Shown here in pieces: positions 7,795 through 15,943 of a DNA stretch of 43,807 nt. The DNA lies in NCBI GenBank assembly GCA_018970145.1, contig JAGWWY010000015.1, positions 1-43,807 on the forward strand, in the 5' to 3' direction. Within the stretch, counting starts at the first letter, position 1. Every line of letters starts with the position of its first letter. The notes below the pieces were generated by a model. The model was not told where the DNA came from, searched no databases, and was given only the letters and a program-made list of their open reading frames with translations. This DNA is from Gammaproteobacteria bacterium. GTDB lineage: Bacteria; Pseudomonadota; Gammaproteobacteria; Steroidobacterales; Steroidobacteraceae. A program made the translations under genes and the position numbers.

Positions 7795-9323
7795 CGGGGT
7801 AGCTCTCCGGAGTAAGGCAAGCTCAAGGTAAATCGCGCACCGCCGGCGGCAGATGAGTCGTAACTCAATTTACCCCGGTGCGCTTCGGCGATGGTACGAC
7901 TGACGGCAAGGCCGAGACCCGTGCCGGTCGCCTTGGTCGTGCAGAAGGGATCGAATATTCGATTCACGAGATCAGCGGGAACACCGGGGCCGTTGTCCTC
8001 GATGACCAGCTGAACGGATTGATCAGACCAGCTCGTTTGCAGACGTATTTCACGTTGACCGCGCGGTCGCTCCGCCAAGGCTTCGATCGAATTGCGTAAC
8101 AGGTTCAAGACGATCTGCTGAATCTGAATTCGATCGAGCAGCGTGATCGGCATGGTCGGGTCGAACTGCGATACGATGCGTACTTCGTTCAATTTGGCAT
8201 CGCCCGCCACGAAGCCGATGACTTCGGCGATCGCGTCGTTGAGATTCGAAGGTTCATGCCGCGTCTGCCGATTTTGCACGAGTGCGCGCAAGCGTCTGAT
8301 GATCTCGCCCGCCCGCAGCGCCTGTTGACTGATCTGATCGAGCGCCATGCGCACATCGCCATCGGGGTCGACGCTCGACAGATCCGTTTGCGCCGCCAAG
8401 CGCAAGGCCGCATTAGCGTAGTTGGCGATCGCGGCGAGCGGTTGATTCAGCTCGTGCGCGATCCCGGCGGCCATTTCACCCATGGTGGCAAGCCGCGAGA
8501 CTTGGGTCATGCGGGCTTGCGACGCCTGAGCCTCTTCCTCCGCTTTGCGTGAGTCGGTGATGTCTTCGCCGGAGGAGAAGAAGCCTGTGAGATGGCCACC
8601 GGCGTTGCGGATCGCAATGCAGCGCCAAGCGATCAGCCGACGATCGCCGTTTGCCGAGAGAACATCATGTTCGAAGTAGCGTTCATCGCCAGTGGGATTG
8701 GTTGCGACATCGCGGAAAGCTCGCGCAACGTCTTGATGCTGATCGACAGGAACGGCGAGCTCTAGCCAATCGCGGCCGAGTAGATCCATCTCGCGTCGAC
8801 CGAGCGACTCACAGCCGCGACGATTGATCAGTTGCACGCGTCGATCGGGCGAGAGCGCCAGCAGGATGACCTGAGCCATCTCGAGATACATGTTCGCGCG
8901 GTCTCGCTCGCGTCGGATGGCTGACATGGCCTCGCGACGTAGCGTGATGTCGTGTAGCAGTCCGACAAACCGGGGCGGATTGGCGCCGTGAATTTGCCCC
9001 ACCGACAGGAAGACAGGGAACACAGAGCCATCTTTGCGTCGCGCGTCGACTTCTCTACCGATACCGATGATGTGCGCAACGCCGGTTGATAGGTAGCGAC
9101 CCATGTAGTGATCGTGTGATTCGGAGTCGAGCCGCGTCATCAAAACACGGACGTTGCGTCCGATGAGTTCATCCGCCCGATACCCGAAGAGACGCTCGCC
9201 CGAGCGATTGAAGCTTTCGATGATCCCGCGCGAGTCGATGATGATCACGGCATCGACTGTGGCATCGAGCAAGGCCTGCATCTCAGGCGGGCGTGGCGGG
9301 CTGACCTCGGGCGTTCGGCTCAT
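7791..9323 (-). CDS. fixL: Haem-PAS oxygen sensor histidine kinase FixL
   Basis: The 510-residue soluble kinase has an N-terminal PAS domain (about 11-130), a second PAS (about 138-258), a dimerisation domain with phospho-acceptor His290 in GIAHELNQPLAA, and an ATPase domain with NLLRNS, EDNGPG and TGTGLGL. The first PAS carries His70 in SHDHYMGRY, His84, and Arg90 in HIIGIGRE. Their spacing (14 and 20 residues) equals that of the haem ligand His200, His214 and the distal Arg220 of Bradyrhizobium FixL as I recall them. Haem binding and oxygen sensing are therefore well supported. No membrane segments are visible, unlike Sinorhizobium FixL. It is translationally coupled to fixJ. Confidence 0.95.
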   Translation of the reverse strand: MSRTPEVSPPRPPEMQALLDATVDAVIIIDSRGIIESFNRSGERLFGYRADELIGRNVRVLMTRLDSESHDHYMGRYLSTGVAHIIGIGREVDARRKDGSVFPVFLSVGQIHGANPPRFVGLLHDITLRREAMSAIRRERDRANMYLEMAQVILLALSPDRRVQLINRRGCESLGRREMDLLGRDWLELAVPVDQHQDVARAFRDVATNPTGDERYFEHDVLSANGDRRLIAWRCIAIRNAGGHLTGFFSSGEDITDSRKAEEEAQASQARMTQVSRLATMGEMAAGIAHELNQPLAAIANYANAALRLAAQTDLSSVDPDGDVRMALDQISQQALRAGEIIRRLRALVQNRQTRHEPSNLNDAIAEVIGFVAGDAKLNEVRIVSQFDPTMPITLLDRIQIQQIVLNLLRNSIEALAERPRGQREIRLQTSWSDQSVQLVIEDNGPGVPADLVNRIFDPFCTTKATGTGLGLAVSRTIAEAHRGKLSYDSSAAGGARFTLSLPYSGELPR

Positions 9324-9373
9324 AGATAGCCTGATTCTGACGAACTCTGGCGCGTTGCGCGATACGCCTAGGT

Positions 9374-9379
9374 ATTAAT
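9374..9379 (-). promoter_or_regulatory. fixL: Possible -10 element of the fixL promoter
   Basis: On the minus strand these bases read ATTAAT, a four-of-six match to TATAAT. A start near 9367 would place the FNR-like palindrome at 9406-9419 about 45 bp upstream, close to the position used by FNR-type activators. This is a pattern match only. Confidence 0.35.
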
Positions 9380-9405
9380 CGCAATGGCTGCTGTCGCGGT
9401 GAAAT

Positions 9406-9419
9406 GTGATCGTTATCAG
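9406..9419. promoter_or_regulatory. FNR/FixK/CRP-family palindrome between fixL and the usp gene
   Basis: The site GTGATCGTTATCAG matches the FNR/Anr/FixK consensus TTGAT-N4-ATCAA at eight of ten positions, with a perfect TGAT/ATCA core. It is about 83 bp upstream of the fixL ATG but only 23 bp before the usp start. Its position suits activation of fixL better than activation of usp. An FNR-type protein is expected by inference, and none is encoded in this window. Confidence 0.5.
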
Positions 9420-9428
9420 CTATCCATC

Positions 9429-9434
9429 AGGAGG
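9429..9434 (+). promoter_or_regulatory. Shine-Dalgarno sequence that selects a TTG start for the usp gene
   Basis: AGGAGG, a perfect match to the 16S anti-SD core, ends 8 bp before the TTG at 9443. A nearer ATG at 9435 opens a frame that stops after twelve codons, so the TTG is the better start. Confidence 0.7.
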
Positions 9435-9442
9435 ATGACCGA

Positions 9443-10237
9443 TTGCATGCAACCGAGTCGCCGACCGCCGTGAACGCCCTCGCTTCCATTCTGGTTCTGG
9501 CCGATCGCGCGAGTGAGGCCCCATCCGCCGTGCGAAAAGCGTCGGTGATGGCACGGCACTTCAAGGCGAGCATCGAGCTCTTTGCCTGCGATACCGAGCA
9601 CGCCTGGGCGATCGACGATCCATCGCCGGCTGCGCGCACGGCGATAACGGTCTGCCTCGCCGCGACGGAGCGCTATCTGGAGGCGCTACGCGGCTCGGTC
9701 GCCGGGAATGACCTGCAGATCACCACCAGGGCTGTTTGCGCCAATTCGATCGAGGAGGGGATCGATACTCGTATCCGCGCGTTACATCCGGATCTCGTCA
9801 TCAAAACATTGATGTCTGTTTCAGACACGACGCCGATGCCACCCCGCGCGCTCGAGATGCAGTTGATGCGCGGCTGCGCCGTGCCGCTACTCGTGACGCG
9901 GGGTCGTTCTTGGCGGCCAACCACCAAGTTTGCGGCCGCTCTCCAATGGGATGGCCATGACCCACGGTTGATCGCAAAGCTGATCGAGTCGGCACGGTTT
10001 CTGGCGCAGGGTTGTGGTGGGGAGTATTCTTTGATCCGAGACACATCTGTCGACCAAATAAAATGCTCGATCGAACGCCAATCGATCGATGTCTTAGTAA
10101 TCGGCGGACCTGAAGCGGGCTCTTGGCGAGGGACAGAGCCGTCTATCACGGAGCGGCTGCTGAGTCTGGTCGAATGCGATGTGTTGATCGTGCCTCGCGG
10201 GAGCGCCGCGTTACCAACGACCGGTCGGCTCAGTTAG
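9443..10237 (+). CDS. Universal stress protein (UspA superfamily), tandem-domain type
   Basis: The 264-residue protein begins with a UspA-like fold: a beta strand ASILVLAD, the helix SAVRKASVMARHFKASIELF, and later HPDLVIKT. The second half repeats the pattern more weakly and ends with SIDVLVIGGPEAGSW and ECDVLIVPRG, typical of the last strands of a Usp domain. It resembles two-domain UspE-like proteins. The GxxG-rich ATP loop is not clearly preserved, so it may be a non-ATP type. Start choice is TTG with a strong Shine-Dalgarno. Its position next to fixLJ-cco suggests a role under low oxygen, which is inference. Confidence 0.8.
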   Translation: MHATESPTAVNALASILVLADRASEAPSAVRKASVMARHFKASIELFACDTEHAWAIDDPSPAARTAITVCLAATERYLEALRGSVAGNDLQITTRAVCANSIEEGIDTRIRALHPDLVIKTLMSVSDTTPMPPRALEMQLMRGCAVPLLVTRGRSWRPTTKFAAALQWDGHDPRLIAKLIESARFLAQGCGGEYSLIRDTSVDQIKCSIERQSIDVLVIGGPEAGSWRGTEPSITERLLSLVECDVLIVPRGSAALPTTGRLS

Positions 10238-10424
10238 CGATTTTCTGCTCAGCCACGCGATCGAGCTGGATACGGCGAACCGTCATCCAGGAGAACAGAC
10301 CGATCACGCCAACCAGCACGGCCATCAACAAGCCGAGCCACCAACGGATCTTCCAGGCCTCGTAGAGACCCCAAGCGACGCCAATCGGCGTGCTCACCAG
10401 TAGAACGGGTTTTGCGATACGCAT
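10230..10424 (-). CDS. Small two-helix membrane protein, function unknown
   Basis: This 64-residue product has two hydrophobic segments, at about residues 6-23 and 27-47, with Trp and Arg at their borders and a charged C-terminal tail (RRIQLDRVAEQK). The ATG is at 10424. Its 3' end overlaps the convergent usp gene by 8 bp. No family is recognised. Membrane topology and positive-inside charges argue that it is real, but the short length leaves doubt. Confidence 0.6.
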   Translation of the reverse strand: MRIAKPVLLVSTPIGVAWGLYEAWKIRWWLGLLMAVLVGVIGLFSWMTVRRIQLDRVAEQKIAN

Positions 10425-10460
10425 TGCAGGACGGAAGCATAACTCGCTAGGCTCGCCCGC

Positions 10461-11711
10461 ATGAAGACGATGCTAACCGCCGTGTCGCTCATTATGTTGA
10501 CTTCGCTGTCCGCTCTGGCCGCACCGCCGGATGATGAGGCGGTGTATCAGGCGAGGTTTGCCCAGTTGTTTGCGTCGTTTCGTGCTGGGCTCGGCCTCGA
10601 GTCCTACGAGCCACTCGAGCCGGTACCGGGCGCAAGCAATCATCAGCCCCTGCGATCGGCAAGCCACGCGAGCATCGATGCGTCCGCCTTGCAGAGGGCG
10701 CGCGAGTACGCCGCAGCGAACCGCTCGTCGGCATTTCTCGTTTGGCGCGACGGAGTCCTCGAGGAGTCGAGCTACTTCGGCGATACCCAAGCCGAGACCT
10801 TGCTGACCTCGCGTTCGCTCGCCAAACCGATGACCGCCATTGCGATCGGTCGTGCGATCGCTCTCGGCAAGATTCGATCACTCGATCAATCGGTGGCTGA
10901 GTTCATTCCCGAGTGGCGCGACGATGCGCGTCGCCGTTTGATTCTAGTGAGACACTTGCTCGATATGCGGTCGGGCTTTCTACCCCAAGCCATGTCGCCG
11001 GATCCAACTCACATACTCAATCGTGCCTATCTGCATCCGCGCCACGACGAGATCATCATCCGCGAGTATCCGGTGGTCGACGCGCCGGGCTCTCGCTACG
11101 AATACAACAACGCTGCGTCGGAATTGGTGGCGGTGTTGATCGAGCGCGCCACGGGTCGTCGCTATGCCGAGTTCATCTCGAGCGAGGTGCTGCAGCCGAT
11201 CGGTGCGCCCGGTGGCAACGTTTGGGTTAATCGCCCGGGTGGCGTGGCTCATGCCGGTTGTTGTTTGATGCTGCCGGCCGAAGCTTGGATGCGTCTCGGC
11301 ATTTTGCTCGCGACTGATGGCATCTGGCAGGGTCGGCGCTTATTGCCCGCGGGGTATGTCGCCGCGATGCGTACACCGACCCGCGAGAATCCTTACTACG
11401 GGCTCGGCGTTTACGTCGCGGGCGAGTACACGCCGCGGCGGGGCTTTGCCCACCCCGAGCGCGAAGCCGACTCGCGCAAGGTGCTGCATTCGGAGCCGTA
11501 TCTCACCGCGGATCTCATCTTGTTCGACGGTAATGCGAACCAAGTCGTCTATATCATCCCCTCCGAGCGGCTCGTGATCCTACGAATGGGGGATAACCCG
11601 CCACGCGGCGAGGGCAAGGAATGGGACAACACGGTTCTGCCGAATACCGTGCTCCGAGGTATCCTTCGCGCCCGCGCGGGAACCGCCCCCAATGGGCCTG
11701 ATTCCCGCTAA
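10461..11711 (+). CDS. Secreted serine hydrolase of the beta-lactamase/penicillin-binding family
   Basis: The 416-residue protein starts with a signal peptide (residues 1-20, ending SALA before APPDD). The mature part is a class C beta-lactamase-like domain with Ser119-Leu-Ala-Lys122 as the catalytic SxxK motif and Tyr215-Asn-Asn217 as the YxN motif. Relatives include esterases such as EstB and 6-aminohexanoate-dimer hydrolases as well as beta-lactamases, so the substrate cannot be named. The usual third KTG-like motif is not obvious. It stands alone between the divergent small membrane gene and the RND genes. Confidence 0.88.
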   Translation: MKTMLTAVSLIMLTSLSALAAPPDDEAVYQARFAQLFASFRAGLGLESYEPLEPVPGASNHQPLRSASHASIDASALQRAREYAAANRSSAFLVWRDGVLEESSYFGDTQAETLLTSRSLAKPMTAIAIGRAIALGKIRSLDQSVAEFIPEWRDDARRRLILVRHLLDMRSGFLPQAMSPDPTHILNRAYLHPRHDEIIIREYPVVDAPGSRYEYNNAASELVAVLIERATGRRYAEFISSEVLQPIGAPGGNVWVNRPGGVAHAGCCLMLPAEAWMRLGILLATDGIWQGRRLLPAGYVAAMRTPTRENPYYGLGVYVAGEYTPRRGFAHPEREADSRKVLHSEPYLTADLILFDGNANQVVYIIPSERLVILRMGDNPPRGEGKEWDNTVLPNTVLRGILRARAGTAPNGPDSR

Positions 11712-11720
11712 TTCTGTTAT

Positions 11721-11744
11721 AGTGTTGTAGTCGCATATAACACT
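11721..11744. promoter_or_regulatory. Inverted repeat upstream of the RND operon (operator-like)
   Basis: AGTGTT at 11721-11726 is matched by AACACT at 11739-11744 with 12 bp between them. A TATAAC element lies within the right arm. It sits 43 bp before the membrane fusion protein start in the only gap before the operon. It could be a repressor site, but no adjacent regulator gene exists to pair with it. Confidence 0.35.
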
Positions 11745-11786
11745 CCTGAGGCGCGGCCTCACGGACTGCTTTTTACGGAAAACATC

Positions 11787-12896
11787 ATGGCTCGACTTGC
11801 TTTGTCATCGGCACCTCGCAGTGTGTTTTGGGTTCTGGGCGTTCTCGGCGTGCTGACGGTGGTTGGCCTGATCCGCACCTTTTGGAATAGCGGTCCGGCT
11901 GCTGACGGCGGGAGTCAGCCACCGCTCGTGAGCGTGCGCGAGGTACGTCCGACGGAGCTTACCGATACCGTCACCTTCACCGGTGCGATTGCCGCGCGGG
12001 ATGAGGCAGCGATCAGCGCCGAAGGTGAGGGCGGTCGCGTAGCGGCACTCTTCGTCGATGTGGGTGATCGAGTCAGTCGTGGTCAAGTGCTGGCCAAGCT
12101 CGATAATTCTTTGACTGCACCACAGGTGGCGAGCCTCGAGGCCTCACTTGAAGAATCGAAAGCCAATGCTGCGGTCGCCGAGGCGGAATACCGACGCGCA
12201 CAGGCCGTCGCCACGATCGGCGCCTTGTCGCAACAGGAGATCGAGCGTCGCGGTGCCGCTGCCGTCGCAGCCGCCGCTAAAGTCAAAGTGGTTTCGTCGC
12301 AGTTGGCTGAGGCACGCGCGCGTCTTGGGCGCACCGAGGTTCGCGCACCGTTCGATGGTATCGTGCTGACGCGCAGCGCAGAGGTAGGCCAGTTGGGTTC
12401 GCCGGGTGCGGGGCCGTTGTTTCGAATCGGTCGCCGCGGCAGCATCGAAATGCGTGGCAACGTGGCGGAGCGAGATCTCCCGCGTTTGAAGATCGGACAA
12501 GCGGCGCGCGTGCGCGTCACCGGGGTTGATCAGGCCTTCCAGGGTCAGGTGCGACTGATCGGCGCCGTGATCGAACCAACCACGCGCTTGGGTTCGGTTC
12601 GCATCGAACTGCGCGAACATCGTGATCTGCGTCCGGGGGCGTTTGCGCGTGGTGAAGTTGAAACCGGTCGCGGCTCGCGCCCCGTCATTCCGCAAACGGC
12701 GGTCATGAGCGATGGCAAGGGCAACTATGTCTATCTCGTCGGTGCAGGTGATCAGGTCGAGCGCCGTGAAGTGCGTATCGCCGGTTCACGCATCGAGGGT
12801 TTGGTAGTCGAAGCGGGGCTCACGGGTGGCGAGCGGCTGATTACGACCGCAGGGCCGTATCTGCGCGTCGGTGAGAAGGTCCGGATCGTCAAATGA
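11787..12896 (+). CDS. RND efflux periplasmic adaptor (membrane fusion protein)
   Basis: The 369-residue HlyD/AcrA-type adaptor has an uncleaved N-terminal membrane anchor (about residues 12-31) and no lipobox. It then shows a lipoyl-like half motif (GEGGRVAALFVDVGDRVSRGQVLAKLDN), a coiled-coil hairpin (about 110-165), the second lipoyl half (RTEVRAPFDGIVLTRSAEVGQ) and beta-barrel segments. Adaptors join the inner-membrane RND pump to a TolC-type channel. The last codons overlap the pump gene by 4 bp (ATGA), so both are made together. The exported substrate is not evident. Confidence 0.94.
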   Translation: MARLALSSAPRSVFWVLGVLGVLTVVGLIRTFWNSGPAADGGSQPPLVSVREVRPTELTDTVTFTGAIAARDEAAISAEGEGGRVAALFVDVGDRVSRGQVLAKLDNSLTAPQVASLEASLEESKANAAVAEAEYRRAQAVATIGALSQQEIERRGAAAVAAAAKVKVVSSQLAEARARLGRTEVRAPFDGIVLTRSAEVGQLGSPGAGPLFRIGRRGSIEMRGNVAERDLPRLKIGQAARVRVTGVDQAFQGQVRLIGAVIEPTTRLGSVRIELREHRDLRPGAFARGEVETGRGSRPVIPQTAVMSDGKGNYVYLVGAGDQVERREVRIAGSRIEGLVVEAGLTGGERLITTAGPYLRVGEKVRIVK

Positions 12897-15800
12897 AGAA
12901 TATCTCTGCATGGGCGATTCGGCATCCGATCATGCCGATCGTTCTGTTCACGGTGCTCACCTTCGTCGGCATCGTCAGCTTCATCCGATTGCCGATCAAC
13001 CTGGCGCCTGACATCACCTTCCCGTTGGTCTCGGTGTCGGTGTCGCAACCGGGTGCGGCACCGTCGGAGATCGAAACCCAGATCACTCAGAAAATCGAGG
13101 GTGCCGTTCGCAGTGTTGCTGACGTGCGTACGATCAGTTCGCGCGCCTCCGAGGGTTACAGCGCGACCATGGTGGAGTTCCAGATCGGAACCCCGATTGA
13201 TCGCGCGCTAAACGATGTACGGGACGCAGTCAGCAAGGTACGGGCCGATCTTCCCGACGGTGTCGATGAGCCGCAGGTCACCCGGATCGACGTCGAAGGC
13301 GGCGCGATCGCTTACTACGCTGTGGTGACGACCGAGCGATCGCCCGAGCAGCTGAGTTGGTTCGTGGACAACACCGTCAGCAAGCGACTGCTGGCCATCC
13401 CGGGTGTCGCGCAGGCCTCGCGCGGCGGCGGATTCACTCGCGAAATTCGCGTCAATCTCGATCCGGCGCGCATGCAGGCCCTCGGTATCACCGCGACGGA
13501 GGTCAACCAACAACTGCGAACGCTCAATTTGAATGCGCCGGGCGGGCGCGCTCAGGTCGGTGGCGGCGAGCAGGCGATACGGGTGTTGGGTTCGGCCGCG
13601 ACGGCCCTGGAGCTCTCCAACACGCAGATTCGCTTGAGTAACGGCGCCAACGTACGCTTGCAGGATATTGCCGAGGTGCGGGACGACGTTGGCGAACAAC
13701 GATCGTTGACGCGTCTGAACGGTCGGGTGGCGACCACCTTCGGGGTGTTCAAAGCGCGCGGTGCCTCGGATGTCACGGTGCTCGATCGGGTCGAGGAGGA
13801 GATCGACACGATCCTCAAAGAATCGCCTGATCTGAAGATTACCCGTGTCTTCACGACGGTCGAGAACACCCGCGAGTCGTATCAGGCCGCTCTAACGGCG
13901 ATGATCGAGGGCTCGATCCTCGCCGTGCTGGTCGTTTTCCTTTTCTTGCGTGACTGGCGAGCAACGGCTATTTCGGCACTGGCGATTCCCCTATCGGCGA
14001 TCCCCACGTTCGCCTTCATGTATGCGATGGACTTCACGCTCAACAGTATGAGCATGCTGGCGCTGTCGCTGGTGGCGGGCGTACTTGTCGACGATGCGAT
14101 CGTCGAGATCGAAAATATCGTCCGTCATATGCGGATGGGCAAAACCGGCTATCAGGCCGCGCTCGACGCCGCGGATGAGATCGGGCTTGCGGTGGTTGCA
14201 ACCTCGGCGACCATCATCGCGGTGTTCGCGCCTGTTGGCTTCATGGGTGGTTTCGTCGGTCAATATTTCAAGCAATTCGGATTGACCGTGGCTGCAGCTG
14301 TCTTCTTCTCGTTGCTGGTCGCGCGCCTGATCACCCCGCTGATTGCCGCCTATACCCTTAAGCCGCATGACGAAATTCGTTCGGCCGATGGTCCGATGAT
14401 GAATAATTATCTTGAGGTGCTGCGCTGGGGTTTGCAGCATCGATGGACGACAATCGCCGGCGGGACGACGTTCTTCATTCTGTCGGTGCTGTTGCTGGTG
14501 GTACTGCCGAAATCTTTGATACCGCCGCAAGATTTTTCTGCCTCGCAGATCACGATCGAGCTGCCGCCGGGCGTACAGCTGGAACAAACTGCAGCGGTGT
14601 CGGCCAAGGTACGCGAGCTCGTCGCTGCACAGCCTGAGGTGACCGACGTCATCGAGTCGATCGGTGGTGATGAAGTGCGCACGGGCGAGCTCTATGTCTC
14701 GCTGGTCTCGCATCAGGATCGGGATGTGACACAGAAAGAGTGGGAAGAGCGGGTCCGACCGAGTTTCGCCGCGATTCCTGACGCGCGCATCAACTTCGCC
14801 GGTGGCGACCCGTCGGGTGGCGGGCGGCCGCTGACGCTGTATTTGATGAGCGACGATCCGGCCAAGCTCGAACTCGCTGCGCGTGCTGCAGTCGATGCGA
14901 TGCGCAAGCTGCCCGAGTTGCGTGATCCGCGTATCAGCGGCGATCTCAAGCGCCCCGAGGTTATCGTTGAGCCTAGATTGGATCTCGCTGCTGAGCTTGG
15001 TGTTTCGGTGGCGGCGATCAGTCAGACCATCCGCATTGCAACCTTGGGTGATCTACCGCAAAACGCAGCGAAGTTCTCGTTGTCGGATCGACAGGTGCCC
15101 ATCCGCGTGAGCTTGCTCGAGAGTTCGCGGCAGGATCTGACCACACTCGAGAATTTGCCGGTGCGTACTTCCACCGGTGGTACCGTGCCGCTGAAGTCCG
15201 TCGCGGCGATTCGTTTTGGTGACGGTCCGTCCGTGATTCGGCGCTATAACCAGAGCCGTCGGATTGTCATTGACTCCGAGCTTAATGGCGTCGAGATCGG
15301 ACCGGCGCTCGCGAAAGTCAAAGAGTTACCTGAGCTCAAAAATCTTCCAAGCGGTGTCAGTCTGGTCGAAGTTGGACAGGCCGAGTTCATCAAAGATGTG
15401 TTCGACAACTTCACCTTGGCTATCGGCGCTGGGGTGCTGCTCGTGTTCGCCGTGTTGGTGTTGCTGTTCGCGCGCGTGTTCCAGCCCATCACGATCTTGT
15501 CGGCTTTGCCGCTGTCGGTCGGTGGTGCAGCGATCGCGCTGATGCTCTTCGGCAAACCTTTCTCGATGCCGGTCGTCATCGGCTTTCTGATGCTGATGGG
15601 GATCGTCGGCAAGAACTCGATCTTGCTCGTCGACTTCGCGATCGAAGAAATGCGCGCAGGCAAGACCCGCACCGAGGCGCTCATCGAAGCGGGCCACAAG
15701 CGCGCCCGCCCGATCATCATGACGACCGTCGCGATGGTCGCCGGCATGTTGCCCGTGGCGTTAGCCGTCGTGGGTGGTGAGTTCCGCGCACCCATGGGCA

Positions 15801-15943
15801 TTGCGGTCATCGGCGGCCTGATCACCTCGACGGTGTTGACACTCGTCATCGTGCCTGCCGTGTTCTCGGTCATCGACGATCTCGAAGGGTGGATCACTCC
15901 GCGTGTCAGCCGCCTATTGAGTTCGTCGGATGCGAGCGCCTAG
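12893..15943 (+). CDS. RND efflux pump, hydrophobe/amphiphile (HAE1-like) type
   Basis: The 1016-residue inner-membrane transporter has 12 membrane segments and two large periplasmic loops. TM1 begins at the N terminus (RHPIMPIVLFTVLTFVGIVSFIRLPINLAPDI). TM4 has the paired proton-relay acids in GVLVDDAIVEIEN. The second half repeats the topology with GIVGKNSILLVDFAIEEMR. It exports compounds using the proton gradient together with the adjacent adaptor. No TolC-like gene follows, so a channel encoded elsewhere is needed. Its TAG stop shares the palindrome CTAG with the convergent YeiH gene stop. Confidence 0.95.
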   Translation: MKNISAWAIRHPIMPIVLFTVLTFVGIVSFIRLPINLAPDITFPLVSVSVSQPGAAPSEIETQITQKIEGAVRSVADVRTISSRASEGYSATMVEFQIGTPIDRALNDVRDAVSKVRADLPDGVDEPQVTRIDVEGGAIAYYAVVTTERSPEQLSWFVDNTVSKRLLAIPGVAQASRGGGFTREIRVNLDPARMQALGITATEVNQQLRTLNLNAPGGRAQVGGGEQAIRVLGSAATALELSNTQIRLSNGANVRLQDIAEVRDDVGEQRSLTRLNGRVATTFGVFKARGASDVTVLDRVEEEIDTILKESPDLKITRVFTTVENTRESYQAALTAMIEGSILAVLVVFLFLRDWRATAISALAIPLSAIPTFAFMYAMDFTLNSMSMLALSLVAGVLVDDAIVEIENIVRHMRMGKTGYQAALDAADEIGLAVVATSATIIAVFAPVGFMGGFVGQYFKQFGLTVAAAVFFSLLVARLITPLIAAYTLKPHDEIRSADGPMMNNYLEVLRWGLQHRWTTIAGGTTFFILSVLLLVVLPKSLIPPQDFSASQITIELPPGVQLEQTAAVSAKVRELVAAQPEVTDVIESIGGDEVRTGELYVSLVSHQDRDVTQKEWEERVRPSFAAIPDARINFAGGDPSGGGRPLTLYLMSDDPAKLELAARAAVDAMRKLPELRDPRISGDLKRPEVIVEPRLDLAAELGVSVAAISQTIRIATLGDLPQNAAKFSLSDRQVPIRVSLLESSRQDLTTLENLPVRTSTGGTVPLKSVAAIRFGDGPSVIRRYNQSRRIVIDSELNGVEIGPALAKVKELPELKNLPSGVSLVEVGQAEFIKDVFDNFTLAIGAGVLLVFAVLVLLFARVFQPITILSALPLSVGGAAIALMLFGKPFSMPVVIGFLMLMGIVGKNSILLVDFAIEEMRAGKTRTEALIEAGHKRARPIIMTTVAMVAGMLPVALAVVGGEFRAPMGIAVIGGLITSTVLTLVIVPAVFSVIDDLEGWITPRVSRLLSSSDASA

